A stretch of 48,027 bases of DNA, taken from contig DUNO01000004.1 in assembly GCA_012839295.1 (NCBI GenBank), positions 1 through 48,027 of the forward strand. The letters run 5' to 3'. The notes under the pieces were generated by a model. The model saw only the letters and a program-made list of their open reading frames with translations. It searched no databases and was not told the origin of the DNA. Shown here piece after piece: positions 32,912 through 42,337 of this stretch. Source of the DNA: Clostridiales bacterium (GTDB lineage Bacteria; Bacillota; Clostridia; Lachnospirales; Lachnospiraceae). Numbering within the stretch: position 1 is the first letter of the stretch; every line of letters starts with the position of its first letter. Position numbers and translations under genes: made by a program.

Positions 32912-34120
32912 ATGGATAATTTAGAAAGTAGAATTGAAATTGTAAGGGAATTGCTGACCTGTGTCCATAATCTCTATTTTACAGAATACGATGCAGCATT
33001 CAACCCTTTATATACCACTGCACCGCTGTTTGGTGCTATCATTATCTTTTTATCCATGGACGGCGGCATGAGTGCTATCTCACCAAAGGATATCCGTTAC
33101 GAGGGGAAGCCGGTGATAAATACGAATTCTATGGGAATGACCTGGATCTCGGACATAGAAATGCATGATGGAGAGATCTATAAGATACATGTCCTGGGAC
33201 CAGTGTTCCTGGATGATTTTTCAGTCCAGAAAATTGAAAGTTCATTGCAGAAAATGGATATTTCTGCAGCTTTAAAACTGCAGGTTAAGAGCATAATTAA
33301 GGAATTGCCCATCATCCCCATAATTAAGTTCTATGAGTATGGAATTATGCTTCACTATTGCCTGACCGGCGAAAAAATGTCAATCAGTGAATATGTATAT
33401 TACAATTATGGGCAAAGACTTCAACGGGAAGATGAAATCATATTTGCAGAGCGTCATGGAACTTATATGATGGAACAACAATTAATGAAATTTGTGGAAG
33501 AAGGAAATATCAACTACCGCAAGGAAAAAGACAGAATAACCTCTTCTGGAAAGATAGGCAAGATGGCAAAGGGTGATTACATGCGCCAGACGAAAAATAT
33601 GGTAATAACCCATGTAGCCCTTTGTTGCCGTGCGGCGATCCGTGGAGGAGTACCCCCGGAGACAGCGTACCTGCTTAGTGACAGGTATATACAAAGTGTA
33701 GAAGAATGCAAAACCTTAGCAGAAATAAATGAAGTCAGTACTACCATGTATGATGATTACGTACAAAGGGTTCACCAGATTAAAACCAGCAATGGGATAT
33801 CCCCTCAGATCCAATCCTGTTGTGATTATATCTCCCTGCATGTGGAGGAGAAGCTGGATGTACATACGATGGCTTCCAGGGTTGGATATACTGATTATTA
33901 TTTCACTAAGAAATTTAAGCAAGAGACAGGAGTCAGTGTCCGGGAATTCGCGACGCAGAAGAAGATTGAGCGGGCGAAGGATTTGCTTAAGGGTCATGAT
34001 CTGAGTATCCAGGATATCAGTGATGAACTGGGCTTTAGCTCACAGAGTTATTTTGGGGATATTTTTCGTAAAATGACAGGCATGAGTCCTGGTGAGTTTC
34101 GTATGAAGGGTGACAAGTAG
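32912..34120 (+). CDS. AraC-family transcriptional regulator
   Basis: This 402-residue protein lacks a receiver domain. The N-terminal ~290 residues form a sensory region of unknown ligand, with an early hydrophobic segment (PLYTTAPLFGAIIIFLSM). The C-terminal ~100 residues are an AraC double helix-turn-helix (ISLHVEEKLDVHTMASRVGYTDYYFTKKFKQ, then SSQSYFGDIFRKMTGMSPGEFR). It sits between the GH43/GH78 genes and the third importer and probably activates that importer in response to a sugar. A terminator-like hairpin follows the gene. Confidence 0.88.
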   Translation: MDNLESRIEIVRELLTCVHNLYFTEYDAAFNPLYTTAPLFGAIIIFLSMDGGMSAISPKDIRYEGKPVINTNSMGMTWISDIEMHDGEIYKIHVLGPVFLDDFSVQKIESSLQKMDISAALKLQVKSIIKELPIIPIIKFYEYGIMLHYCLTGEKMSISEYVYYNYGQRLQREDEIIFAERHGTYMMEQQLMKFVEEGNINYRKEKDRITSSGKIGKMAKGDYMRQTKNMVITHVALCCRAAIRGGVPPETAYLLSDRYIQSVEECKTLAEINEVSTTMYDDYVQRVHQIKTSNGISPQIQSCCDYISLHVEEKLDVHTMASRVGYTDYYFTKKFKQETGVSVREFATQKKIERAKDLLKGHDLSIQDISDELGFSSQSYFGDIFRKMTGMSPGEFRMKGDK

Positions 34121-34206
34121 ATCATGATTTGAAGGGTTAAAAATCGGATTTAAGTATTTGGATGAATCACCATAATTTCGATGAATTGTTGTAATTTCAT
34201 ATAGAA

Positions 34207-34257
34207 AGATACAAGGTGGATATCTCGGTCATTTTAGGATATCCATTTTTTGTATCT
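34207..34257 (+). terminator. Terminator after the AraC regulator gene
   Basis: TGGATATC (34217-34224) pairs with GATATCCA (34238-34245) around a 13-base loop, followed by TTTTTT. An outer stem AGATACAA (34207-34214) with TTGTATCT (34250-34257) extends it across the T-run. This is a credible intrinsic terminator. The 418-base gap 34121-34538 otherwise holds the small ORF at 34387. Confidence 0.75.
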
Positions 34258-34386
34258 ATTGTGATTAATACCAATAAGAACCATTCATTTATTAAAAAAC
34301 GAAGTGAATAACTGATAAAAATGCTGAATTGCTTATAACAGCTTTTTCAATGGATTTGATAAGATATGGATATAAGAAGGAGGGAT

Positions 34387-34479
34387 ATGTTGAATTTTAT
34401 AAAACAAGAGTTTTTGTGTGCAGAGCACAGTTTCCAATTAGATGAAGAAACAAGAGGCATAGTAGTAAATTTTTTGTGA
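34387..34479 (+). CDS. Small ORF of 30 codons before the third binding protein
   Basis: ATG at 34387 follows GAAGGAGGG at ideal spacing and opens a 30-residue frame (starts LNFIKQEFLC). It ends 59 bases before the binding-protein gene. I recognise no family. The excellent ribosome site argues for translation, as a leader peptide or a small protein. It could also be a remnant N-terminus, since small ORFs with good sites also precede truncations elsewhere in the window. Confidence 0.4.
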   Translation: MLNFIKQEFLCAEHSFQLDEETRGIVVNFL

Positions 34480-34538
34480 GAATAATATTTCACTGTTTAT
34501 AGTGGTGTAAATATTAATTTTATAAGGAGGAGAACGCA

Positions 34539-36482
34539 ATGAAAAAAAGTTTTTACAAGGTTGTCAGCATGATGTTAGCCGTAACGCTGGCATTCGGTTT
34601 ACTTACCGGATGCAGTAGCGGCAAATCAGGTGGTCCATCCAAGGATGCCCAATTTACGTGGTGGATCGATAATACGGATGGGGCAGGCACTTATTATACC
34701 GATTACAGTGAGAATATGGCCGTCCAATATCTCAATGCACAGTATTGGGATACGGAGAACCATACCCTGGGGACAAAAGAAAATGGTAAGAAGCTCAGCC
34801 TGTCATTTCAGGTACCGATTACTGGATCGGAAGCAGATAATTTCTCAACTATGATAGCGACAGGGGAGTACCCGGATATTATGAGCTTATCCTATTCCTC
34901 ACAAAGTCCCCAGCAGCTGTATCAGGATGGTGTCCTGATGGATCTTACAGAATATGTAGAGAAATATATGCCAAATTATATTACTGTATTGAATGAAAAT
35001 CCTGACCTTAAGCAGTTTACTACGGTTACAGATGCAGATGGGAAAGATCATTATTATGCCTTATATGCAATCGCAGATGGTGTGGGTGAACCTTGGCAAG
35101 GTTATATGTACCGTCGTGACTGGGTGGTCAAATATGCACAGCCCACTGAATATATCTGGGATTGGAACAGCGATTACGTGAAGCAGAATGGACATCCGCT
35201 GTATACTCCTTTAGCTGTGGCTCAGGAAGCCGGCGACTATACCGGTTGGACGGAGAATCCGGTTACGGAATTTACATTTTCACAGGGGGATGATCCTAAT
35301 AATGACTGGACGGATAACGTAATCTTTCCGAGCGGTAAAACAGAACCATATACCATCAGTGACTGGGAATGGATGATGGAAGGTTTTTCTAAAGCTCTGG
35401 AGGAAAAAGGCTTTGCTGGGGATTCCAATGCGTATTGTCTGTCCTTATATTACCCTGGCTATATGGCTACCGGAGATCTGGTATCTTCCTTTGGTGGAGG
35501 TGGACCTGCAGTATATAAGAACGATCAGGGAAAGGCGGCATTCGGTGGTACTGGAAGTGCCTTTAAGACCTATCTGGAATGTATGAATAACTGGTATAAC
35601 AAGGGGTGGCTTGACAAAAAGTTTGAAACAAGATCCTCGGATATGTTCTTCCAGATTAATCCTAATGGTTATAACCAGGGTATGGTTGGGATTTGGTGTG
35701 GGGGAGTTGGAATTCTGGGTAGTTCCATCCGCTCTACCTGTACCGATGCAGAGGATCAAAAGGATGCTTTTGTTACTGGTTGTTCTTTTCCTATCAATGA
35801 CGTATATGGAGATGAAAGTAATAAATATAAAGAACCGGATATGATGTATCAAGGAGGAAAGATTGGTGCAACAGTAGGAATTACTACAGCTGCCGAGGGA
35901 AAAGATTTGGAACCCCTATTCTCAATGCTTAATTACCTGCAATCTTATGAGGGTGCAAGAATAGTAGCTATTGGCTTAGACAAGGAACAGTATGCTTCTA
36001 TGGAATTCAGTCCAGATTACTATGCTTCAAACGGTATTGATTGTGCATATACAATAGAGAACCGAGGAGATGGTGTTGATACTTATGTGCAAGCAGTGGA
36101 TGCCAGCAGTGAACTTTCACCTGCAATCAGGGGACAGCGTTTACTTAGTCGGGCATTGTGTGGGAATAGGGAGAAAGGCTATCTTTTTGATCGGGGCTAT
36201 GCCAAGGTAACGCAATCTGCAATTGAGTCCTGGCTTGCATATACTAGTACGGCGCAAGTATTGGATTATCCAAGCCTTATGGATGACGAACAGTCTGCTT
36301 TAAACAGCAAAGTTGGAGCGTATATTGAGGATTATATGAGCATGTCGGTTCCGGCGTTGATTAAGAATGGCTTATCGGATTGGGATAACTATTGTAAGAA
36401 GCTGAATAAGTATGGTCCTGAAAAAATAACAGAAATATATCAGGAATTATTTGATAAATATAATATTAATCTTAACCAATAG
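34539..36482 (+). CDS. Large sugar ABC transporter substrate-binding lipoprotein
   Basis: This 647-residue lipoprotein has a signal peptide and lipobox ending LLTGC (Cys25), larger than most sugar-binding proteins (400-550). The body has family 1 solute-binding features: IMSLSYSSQSPQQLYQDGVLMDLTEYVEKY, YALY, DWVVKY and SDWEWMMEGFSKALEEKG, as in LplA-like proteins of LplABC importers. GGAGG precedes the start. It should bind an oligosaccharide released from pectin or hemicellulose, given the GH43, GH78, GH2 and GH3 genes around it. An unknown lipoprotein follows after 13 bases. Confidence 0.88.
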   Translation: MKKSFYKVVSMMLAVTLAFGLLTGCSSGKSGGPSKDAQFTWWIDNTDGAGTYYTDYSENMAVQYLNAQYWDTENHTLGTKENGKKLSLSFQVPITGSEADNFSTMIATGEYPDIMSLSYSSQSPQQLYQDGVLMDLTEYVEKYMPNYITVLNENPDLKQFTTVTDADGKDHYYALYAIADGVGEPWQGYMYRRDWVVKYAQPTEYIWDWNSDYVKQNGHPLYTPLAVAQEAGDYTGWTENPVTEFTFSQGDDPNNDWTDNVIFPSGKTEPYTISDWEWMMEGFSKALEEKGFAGDSNAYCLSLYYPGYMATGDLVSSFGGGGPAVYKNDQGKAAFGGTGSAFKTYLECMNNWYNKGWLDKKFETRSSDMFFQINPNGYNQGMVGIWCGGVGILGSSIRSTCTDAEDQKDAFVTGCSFPINDVYGDESNKYKEPDMMYQGGKIGATVGITTAAEGKDLEPLFSMLNYLQSYEGARIVAIGLDKEQYASMEFSPDYYASNGIDCAYTIENRGDGVDTYVQAVDASSELSPAIRGQRLLSRALCGNREKGYLFDRGYAKVTQSAIESWLAYTSTAQVLDYPSLMDDEQSALNSKVGAYIEDYMSMSVPALIKNGLSDWDNYCKKLNKYGPEKITEIYQELFDKYNINLNQ

Positions 36483-36495
36483 GAGGATATATGCT

Positions 36496-37647
36496 ATGAA
36501 AAAAGCTTTTTCTATCGTTTTAACACTGGTTCTTTGTATGACAATGCTGGCTGGCTGTGCCAATAAAGGCGAGGAGGCCACAACGGATGGAACAACAGCA
36601 GGGGTATCCGCAACTGTTGCCCCGACGCAAGCTGCCGTGGAACATTCCACAGATCCGCTTGAGATGATTACAGATGGCTATTATGTTTATTCATTCTTCG
36701 TTGAAGGGTATGGGCAATATGACCATTTCTTCCATTTTTATAAAGAGGCACCGGTTGTCGGAGCGGTTTTTTATGCTGGTTTTGCTAATAACCAGGTAAC
36801 CCTTGCAGGTACCTATACAGTTGAGAAAAAGGATTTCAGTTATAAATGTGCAGCAACCAGGGATGACCTTGTGGAAGGCAATCTGACAGAGGGAACAGCG
36901 CCCTATACGATTACCTTCTATGATTTTAACGGTAATGAGTTAGACAGCTGTGGATTTGACGGTAATGTATTGTACAACGATATGACAACGGTCACTGGCT
37001 CCGGCGGTGAGGATATGCAGTATCTGCATGATATTGATGGGGATTCCTCTAAGTTTATAGAGACTTATAAGGCAGAGATGGGTGTTAAGTATCTTGATTT
37101 TGTGTCTGATGCGGATGAGAGTTCCACATTAACACTATTCCATAATATGACCTACCTTGATATGGTGGATATCATGGTAGAAGGCAGCTGGGGCATGGAA
37201 TCAAATGCGGATGGAAGCTTTACATATACCCTGACCCCTTCCGATTCAACAGGAACCGGTGCAGTATTATCAGTAGCTGCTGATCAGGCAAGTGCTTCTT
37301 ATACTCCGGATGGCGGTGAAGCAGTTGCCATGACAAATACAGCAACCTTGGTGGGCGCCGAAGCAACCTCATTAGTAGCCTTTACCGGAACCTATACAAC
37401 CTTTGATTTATTGTCAGATGGAACCTATAAATTTGAATATGCTGCAGCAGGGGTAACCGAAACTGGAACCTGGTCATATGACAAAGCAGCCTATGCCCTG
37501 ACGATTACCCAGGAAAACGGCAATGTGATTACACCGGAATTGGACGGGGATTATAACATGTCCTTTAGCTATACGGCGGTTGTCAGTGATCAGTTGGTGG
37601 ATACCTTCATCTGTGATTCCCAGACCTGGGGAGCATTGGCTAAATAG
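36496..37647 (+). CDS. Lipoprotein of unknown function between binding protein and permeases
   Basis: The start at 36496 follows TAGGAGGA; an earlier in-frame start at 36451 has no ribosome site and overlaps the previous gene. The 383-residue product has a signal and lipobox ending LAGC (Cys21), a Thr/Ala-rich linker, and a domain of repeated short beta-strand segments (GTYTVEKKDFSYKCAA, GSWGMESNADGSFTYTLTP, GTYTTFDLLSDGTYKFEYAAAG, GTWSYDKAAYALTI) suggesting a lipocalin-like or repeated beta-sheet fold. I recognise no family. Its position, tightly behind the binding protein and before the permeases, suggests a surface accessory of the importer, for example a second glycan-capture protein. Confidence 0.7.
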   Translation: MKKAFSIVLTLVLCMTMLAGCANKGEEATTDGTTAGVSATVAPTQAAVEHSTDPLEMITDGYYVYSFFVEGYGQYDHFFHFYKEAPVVGAVFYAGFANNQVTLAGTYTVEKKDFSYKCAATRDDLVEGNLTEGTAPYTITFYDFNGNELDSCGFDGNVLYNDMTTVTGSGGEDMQYLHDIDGDSSKFIETYKAEMGVKYLDFVSDADESSTLTLFHNMTYLDMVDIMVEGSWGMESNADGSFTYTLTPSDSTGTGAVLSVAADQASASYTPDGGEAVAMTNTATLVGAEATSLVAFTGTYTTFDLLSDGTYKFEYAAAGVTETGTWSYDKAAYALTITQENGNVITPELDGDYNMSFSYTAVVSDQLVDTFICDSQTWGALAK

Positions 37648-37718
37648 GTTCGAGCTTCGATTGACCTTTTATATTAATCAGGATTCGAATTGTTGTAGAA
37701 TCATGTTGTTATAAACAA

Positions 37719-37742
37719 ACAGGGTGAGCTTGCTCACCCTGT
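37719..37742 (+). terminator. 11-bp hairpin between lipoprotein and permease genes
   Basis: ACAGGGTGAGC (37719-37729) pairs perfectly with GCTCACCCTGT (37732-37742). There is no strong U-tract, only ATTGTT. As at 17404-17442 it lies between binding-protein and permease genes and probably favours the upstream part of the message. Confidence 0.65.
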
Positions 37743-37816
37743 ATTGTTAAAATTGTTGTTGAAAGTTATACCCTTCATAATATCATGTCGGGATGGACGT
37801 AGTAAGGAGATTACAA

Positions 37817-38803
37817 ATGGGAAACCAAGTAGAAGTAATGCAGACACAAAATAGTGCGAAACAAAGAAAAAAACCACAAAAAGAGAGCACGGATAAATTA
37901 ACCTTGAAAAAGGATCTAAAAAAGAATGGTGTTTTATATCTGATTTTTCTGATACCGGCAGTCTACCTGATTATTTTTAAATATATCCCCATGGTAGGTA
38001 TTTTGATGGCCTTCCAGAATTATAAGGTTTCAAAGGGATTATTTCATAGTGAATGGGTAGGGCTAGCAAATTTTATTGAATTATTCAGCGGGGATCAACT
38101 GCCGATAGCATTGCGAAATACCGTTGCCATGGCACTGCTTAATTTAACCTTAGGTTTTATTGTACCGGTTACTTTGGGGCTATTAATTTCCCAGGTTAGG
38201 AGTAAACGGACATCCCGCGTAGTACAGACGGTAACCTACCTTCCGTATTTTGTATCTGCAGTCGTTGTTTGTTCCCTTGCCCAGGAGTTCCTTAACGATT
38301 CCGGTGCAATTACGCAGGTATTATCCTTCTTTGGATTACCGGAGCAAAACTGGCTTGCGGTAAATGGCTCCTCCTTTTGGATGATTAATACTTTCCTGGG
38401 AATATGGCAGGGTGCCGGTTATGGAGCCATTATCTATATTGCTACGATAAATGGTATTAGCAAGGAGCTTTATGAGGCTTCGGCAATTGATGGAGCTAAC
38501 CGCTGGAAACAGTTAACCAAGATTACCTTACCAGGAGTTTTACCCATCATCGTAATGATGTTTACAATACAGATTGGTTTGGTATTTATGTCTGGCTTTG
38601 ATAAGGTGCTGCTGCTTTATATGCCCTCCACCTATGAATATTCCGATGTCTTATCTACCTATACCTACCGTATGGCGTTCGGATCGTCAATTAACTATGG
38701 TTTATCTACGGCCTCAGGATTATTCCAATCCATAGTCGGAACAATCCTGCTAATTGTGGGGAACAAGTTAAGCTCAGCCATGACTAAGATGTCATTGTAT
38801 TAG
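37817..38803 (+). CDS. Sugar ABC transporter permease, LplB type, third importer
   Basis: I start at the ATG at 37817, seven bases after AAGGAG, giving 328 residues; the longer frame from 37793 lacks a site. After a charged N-terminus (about 1-35) come six membrane helices and the EAA loop LYEASAIDGANRWKQLTKITLPGVLP. It pairs with the permease that starts 13 bases later. No ATPase gene is present. Confidence 0.9.
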   Translation: MGNQVEVMQTQNSAKQRKKPQKESTDKLTLKKDLKKNGVLYLIFLIPAVYLIIFKYIPMVGILMAFQNYKVSKGLFHSEWVGLANFIELFSGDQLPIALRNTVAMALLNLTLGFIVPVTLGLLISQVRSKRTSRVVQTVTYLPYFVSAVVVCSLAQEFLNDSGAITQVLSFFGLPEQNWLAVNGSSFWMINTFLGIWQGAGYGAIIYIATINGISKELYEASAIDGANRWKQLTKITLPGVLPIIVMMFTIQIGLVFMSGFDKVLLLYMPSTYEYSDVLSTYTYRMAFGSSINYGLSTASGLFQSIVGTILLIVGNKLSSAMTKMSLY

Positions 38804-38816
38804 GAGGTACGGAAAA

Positions 38817-39749
38817 ATGAGTGATAAAAAGAATATGATTATTAAAAAGGCGAGCAAGGATGGCATGGTAGTACATCCAAGTATTTCGGGAAGGATAGCG
38901 GATATACTAATCATGGTGGTGTTAATCACCTGTATGTTTATCTGCCTTGTTCCTATGTGGCATACTCTGATGTGCTCCTTATCTGATGGGAAGCAATTAC
39001 AGGCTCACAATGGTATGGCATGGTGGTGGGTTACTTTGGACGGCAAACCTAATTTTATGGGTTATCTTAAGACAATAAACTATGGCGATTTTGCTATTAT
39101 TAAAAGCTATGGCATTACATTGCTGTATGTTGCCGGAAATGTATTTTTTGGTTTAATACTGAATGTTATCTCCGGTTACGTGTTATATAGGAAAACTAAA
39201 TTCGGTGGTGTCATAGCAATCTTTATTTTATTGACCATGATGTTTGGCGGCGGTATTGTACCGACCTATATGGTAATCAAGAATCTTGGAATGGTAGGAA
39301 CGCCATGGGCTTTGATGCTTCCCGGATGCACCAATGCAATGTTCATGCTAATTGCATCAAATGCCTTCCGGCAGGTTCCGGACAGTACTGTAGAGGCGGC
39401 GGAGATCGACGGAGCCGGTCATTTTACCGTGATGTTTAAGATTATGCTGCCACAGGCAATGGGTCTTATCATGGTAATCATTATCAACACGGCAATTTTG
39501 TCCTGGAACTCCTGGTTTGAAGCTTCGATCTATGTGCCGAACAGCCAGCAGCTATGGCCGTTACAGCTGTGGATTAAGAAGGTGGTTGCTGATAACGCCT
39601 CCATCGTAAATGTAGCTGTTCCTGACTGGAATAAGTATTTAGTATCCTATTGTGTTATTCTGATCGCCACGATTCCTGTCTTGATTGCTATGCCATTTGC
39701 ACAGAAACAGTTACAGAAGGGCTCCTTTGTAGGAGCTGTAAAAGGTTGA
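38817..39749 (+). CDS. Sugar ABC transporter permease, YtcP type, third importer
   Basis: This 310-residue protein, behind AGGAGG, has six helices, EAA loop TVEAAEIDGAGHFTVMFKIMLPQAMGLI, and ends LQKGSFVGAVKG. It differs from the 18429 and 24602 proteins by an N-terminal extension and a longer first extracellular loop (DGKQLQAHNGMAWWW), as in other LplC-type proteins. It completes the importer fed by the 34539 binding protein. Confidence 0.9.
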   Translation: MSDKKNMIIKKASKDGMVVHPSISGRIADILIMVVLITCMFICLVPMWHTLMCSLSDGKQLQAHNGMAWWWVTLDGKPNFMGYLKTINYGDFAIIKSYGITLLYVAGNVFFGLILNVISGYVLYRKTKFGGVIAIFILLTMMFGGGIVPTYMVIKNLGMVGTPWALMLPGCTNAMFMLIASNAFRQVPDSTVEAAEIDGAGHFTVMFKIMLPQAMGLIMVIIINTAILSWNSWFEASIYVPNSQQLWPLQLWIKKVVADNASIVNVAVPDWNKYLVSYCVILIATIPVLIAMPFAQKQLQKGSFVGAVKG

Positions 39750-39803
39750 AATAAAATTAGTGAAGGAGGGATCAGGTTCATGCCAGCACTTTCATAGAAA
39801 TTT

Positions 39804-42272
39804 ATGATGTATGGCATAGGGCATGGACATATCTATATGAAACGAATCAATTTTAATGATAACTGGAGGGTAAAGCGGGAGAATGACCATCATTCTTCTC
39901 CAAATCCCGCAATTGAGGTACAACTGCCCCATGATGCCATGTTCACTACACAGCGTAATGAGAAGGCATGGAATGGGACGAAAAAGGCATTCTTTGAAAA
40001 TGGCACCTGGGAATATGCAAAAATCTTTGAAGCACCTGAGGAGTGGAAAGAAAAGCACGTGGTTTTGGAATTTGAAGGCATATACAGCCAGTCCATGATC
40101 TATTTAAATGGCAGCTTTGCAGGCCAGCGCCCCTATGGTTATTCAGAATTTGCTATCGAACTGGATAAATTCCTACGGTATGGGGAAAGGAATGAGTTAA
40201 AGGTAATCGCCCGCAGTTCGGATGATTCTAGATGGTATTCCGGTGCCGGTATCTATCGCAATGTGAATCTACTGGTATCTGAATTGATACATATTCCTGT
40301 TAACGGTGTCCGTATCTCTACCCAAGAGGCTTCAGAGAAAAAAGCTGTAATCTATACTGAAATAAAGGTGGAGAATCTGTCGGTGCTTCCCTGTGTAACG
40401 GCTCGTGTACATACAGAGATCTGTGCCCTGGACGGTACAGTGGTGGGTAAAGATACGTCGCCGGTCACACTTACACGAAGTGAGACAGTAAAGATGAATC
40501 AGCGTATCCATATCCCGTCCCCCAAGCTGTGGAGCGTGGATACACCGGAGCTTTATACCTGTAAAACCACTCTTACGGTAAATGGGGAAAAGATAGATTC
40601 GCAGGAAAACCGCTTTGGAATCCGAACCCTGATGCTTGACGTTATAGATGGCCTTCAGATCAATGGTAGTACAGTGAAGCTGCGTGGCTGCTGCATCCAT
40701 CATGATAATGGTGTCATAGGTGCACGGACATTCCCGGCGGCAGAATACCGGAGAATCAGGAAGCTGAAGGAGGCCGGCTTTAACGCAATCCGTTCCTCCC
40801 ATCATCCGGCAAGCCGTGCACTGCTGGATGCCTGTGATGAGCTTGGCATGCTGGTCATGGACGAGGCCTTTGATATGTGGACCATCTGCAAATCCTCAGG
40901 TGATTATGCCCTTCACTTTCCGACCTGGTGGGAAAAAGACATCGAAGCGATGGTGAATAAGGACTATAACCATCCCAGTGTTGTAATCTATTCTATCGGC
41001 AATGAAATATCAGATGTAGAAACAGGGCTTGGTACTGCCTGGGGTAGAAAAATAGCGCAGAAGATACAGGAGCTGGATACTACACGCTTTACGACTAATT
41101 CCGTGAACGGTATGCTTTGCGTCATGGGAAAAATCCAGGAATACATGGCTAAAATGCAGCAGGCCATTGATGCTAACAATGGTGACATCAATGCGACCAT
41201 GGCAAATGCAGGACAGGGAATGGGGAACATCACCCAGATACCGGAGATCGGCCATGCGACAGAGGAAACCTTCTCTACTGTGGATATTGCCGGATACAAT
41301 TATATGGTCGCACGCTATGATATCGACCATGAGCAGTACCCGAACCGGATCATTGTAGGCAGCGAGACCTTTACAAAGGATATTCCTGAGATATGGAAGC
41401 TTGTCACAGACAATGCTCATGTAATCGGGGACTTTGCCTGGACAGGATGGGATTATCTTGGGGAAACCGGCATCGGCAGGGTAGGCTATGAGGGCAACCT
41501 GAAATTAACGAACTTTTCCTTCTATGGTGAATATCCATGGATAACGGCTTGGTGCGGTGATATCGACATTACCGGATACCGGCTTCCTGCATCCTATTAC
41601 CGTGAGATTGTATATGGCCTGCGTAACCAGCCCTATATAGCGGTACAGCGTCCGGAGCATTACGGCAAAACACCTTCCATTTCCCCCTGGAGCTGGAGCG
41701 ATAGCGTCAGCAGCTGGAGCTGGGAAGGCTTTGGAGGTAAGCCAATCGTCGTAGAGGTGTATTCTGCCGCTGATGAAGTGGAGCTTCTGCTGGATGGAGC
41801 GGTGATCGGGCGGAAGCAGGCTGGGGAAGGCAAGCTCTATAAGGCTGAATTCGATACCACGTACCGGCCGGGGAGGCTGGAGGCCGTTGCATATACGAAT
41901 GGAGTGGAAACAGGGACGTATTCCCTTGGCAGTGCAGCAGAGGAGCTGATCCTTACTGTGCATGCGGAGCGTCCTTCTGTTAAGGCGGACGGGAAGGATC
42001 TGGCTTATATCAATATTGAACTGACGGACAGGAACGGGAACCTCCATACAGGGAAGGACAGGGCAGTAACCCTCACATTGGACGGGGAAGGTGAGCTGAT
42101 CGGGTTTGGAAGTGGCTCCCCGGTGACAACGGAGAGCTATCTGGACGGCGAATGCACAACCTATAACGGACGGGCACTTGCGGTAATTTTACCAAAAGAT
42201 ACGGGGGTACTCAAAGTGGCGGCTATCACAGAGGGCTGTGAGGCTGTAACAGTGGATATTCTTGTGAGTTAA
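39804..42272 (+). CDS. GH2 family beta-galactosidase/beta-mannosidase-type hydrolase
   Basis: This 822-residue protein has the GH2 layout: jelly-roll sugar-binding domain, Ig-like domain, TIM barrel with acid/base Glu401 in YSIGNEI and nucleophile Glu521 in IIVGSETF, then C-terminal Ig-like domains. LRGCCIHHDNG (about 290-300) is a family mark. There is no signal peptide, so it acts in the cytoplasm. It may be a beta-galactosidase, beta-glucuronidase or related enzyme; I cannot separate these. The start is unclear. The strong AAGGAGGG site leads to an ATG at 39780 whose frame stops after five codons (TAG 39795-39797), in frame with this gene. Translation then probably begins at 39804, 39807 or 39838, none with a ribosome site. 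Confidence 0.85.
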   Translation: MMYGIGHGHIYMKRINFNDNWRVKRENDHHSSPNPAIEVQLPHDAMFTTQRNEKAWNGTKKAFFENGTWEYAKIFEAPEEWKEKHVVLEFEGIYSQSMIYLNGSFAGQRPYGYSEFAIELDKFLRYGERNELKVIARSSDDSRWYSGAGIYRNVNLLVSELIHIPVNGVRISTQEASEKKAVIYTEIKVENLSVLPCVTARVHTEICALDGTVVGKDTSPVTLTRSETVKMNQRIHIPSPKLWSVDTPELYTCKTTLTVNGEKIDSQENRFGIRTLMLDVIDGLQINGSTVKLRGCCIHHDNGVIGARTFPAAEYRRIRKLKEAGFNAIRSSHHPASRALLDACDELGMLVMDEAFDMWTICKSSGDYALHFPTWWEKDIEAMVNKDYNHPSVVIYSIGNEISDVETGLGTAWGRKIAQKIQELDTTRFTTNSVNGMLCVMGKIQEYMAKMQQAIDANNGDINATMANAGQGMGNITQIPEIGHATEETFSTVDIAGYNYMVARYDIDHEQYPNRIIVGSETFTKDIPEIWKLVTDNAHVIGDFAWTGWDYLGETGIGRVGYEGNLKLTNFSFYGEYPWITAWCGDIDITGYRLPASYYREIVYGLRNQPYIAVQRPEHYGKTPSISPWSWSDSVSSWSWEGFGGKPIVVEVYSAADEVELLLDGAVIGRKQAGEGKLYKAEFDTTYRPGRLEAVAYTNGVETGTYSLGSAAEELILTVHAERPSVKADGKDLAYINIELTDRNGNLHTGKDRAVTLTLDGEGELIGFGSGSPVTTESYLDGECTTYNGRALAVILPKDTGVLKVAAITEGCEAVTVDILVS

Positions 42273-42337
42273 ATAAAAATAGAAACCAATAGAAGATATA
42301 CCCTAGAAGCGACAGACTGCGGTAAGGAGATAAGCAT

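Noticed and set aside
34173-34198. TAATTTC repeats after the AraC gene as regulator sites
   Set aside because: Spacing is 19 bp, not a whole number of turns, and they lie upstream of a terminator, not next to a promoter.
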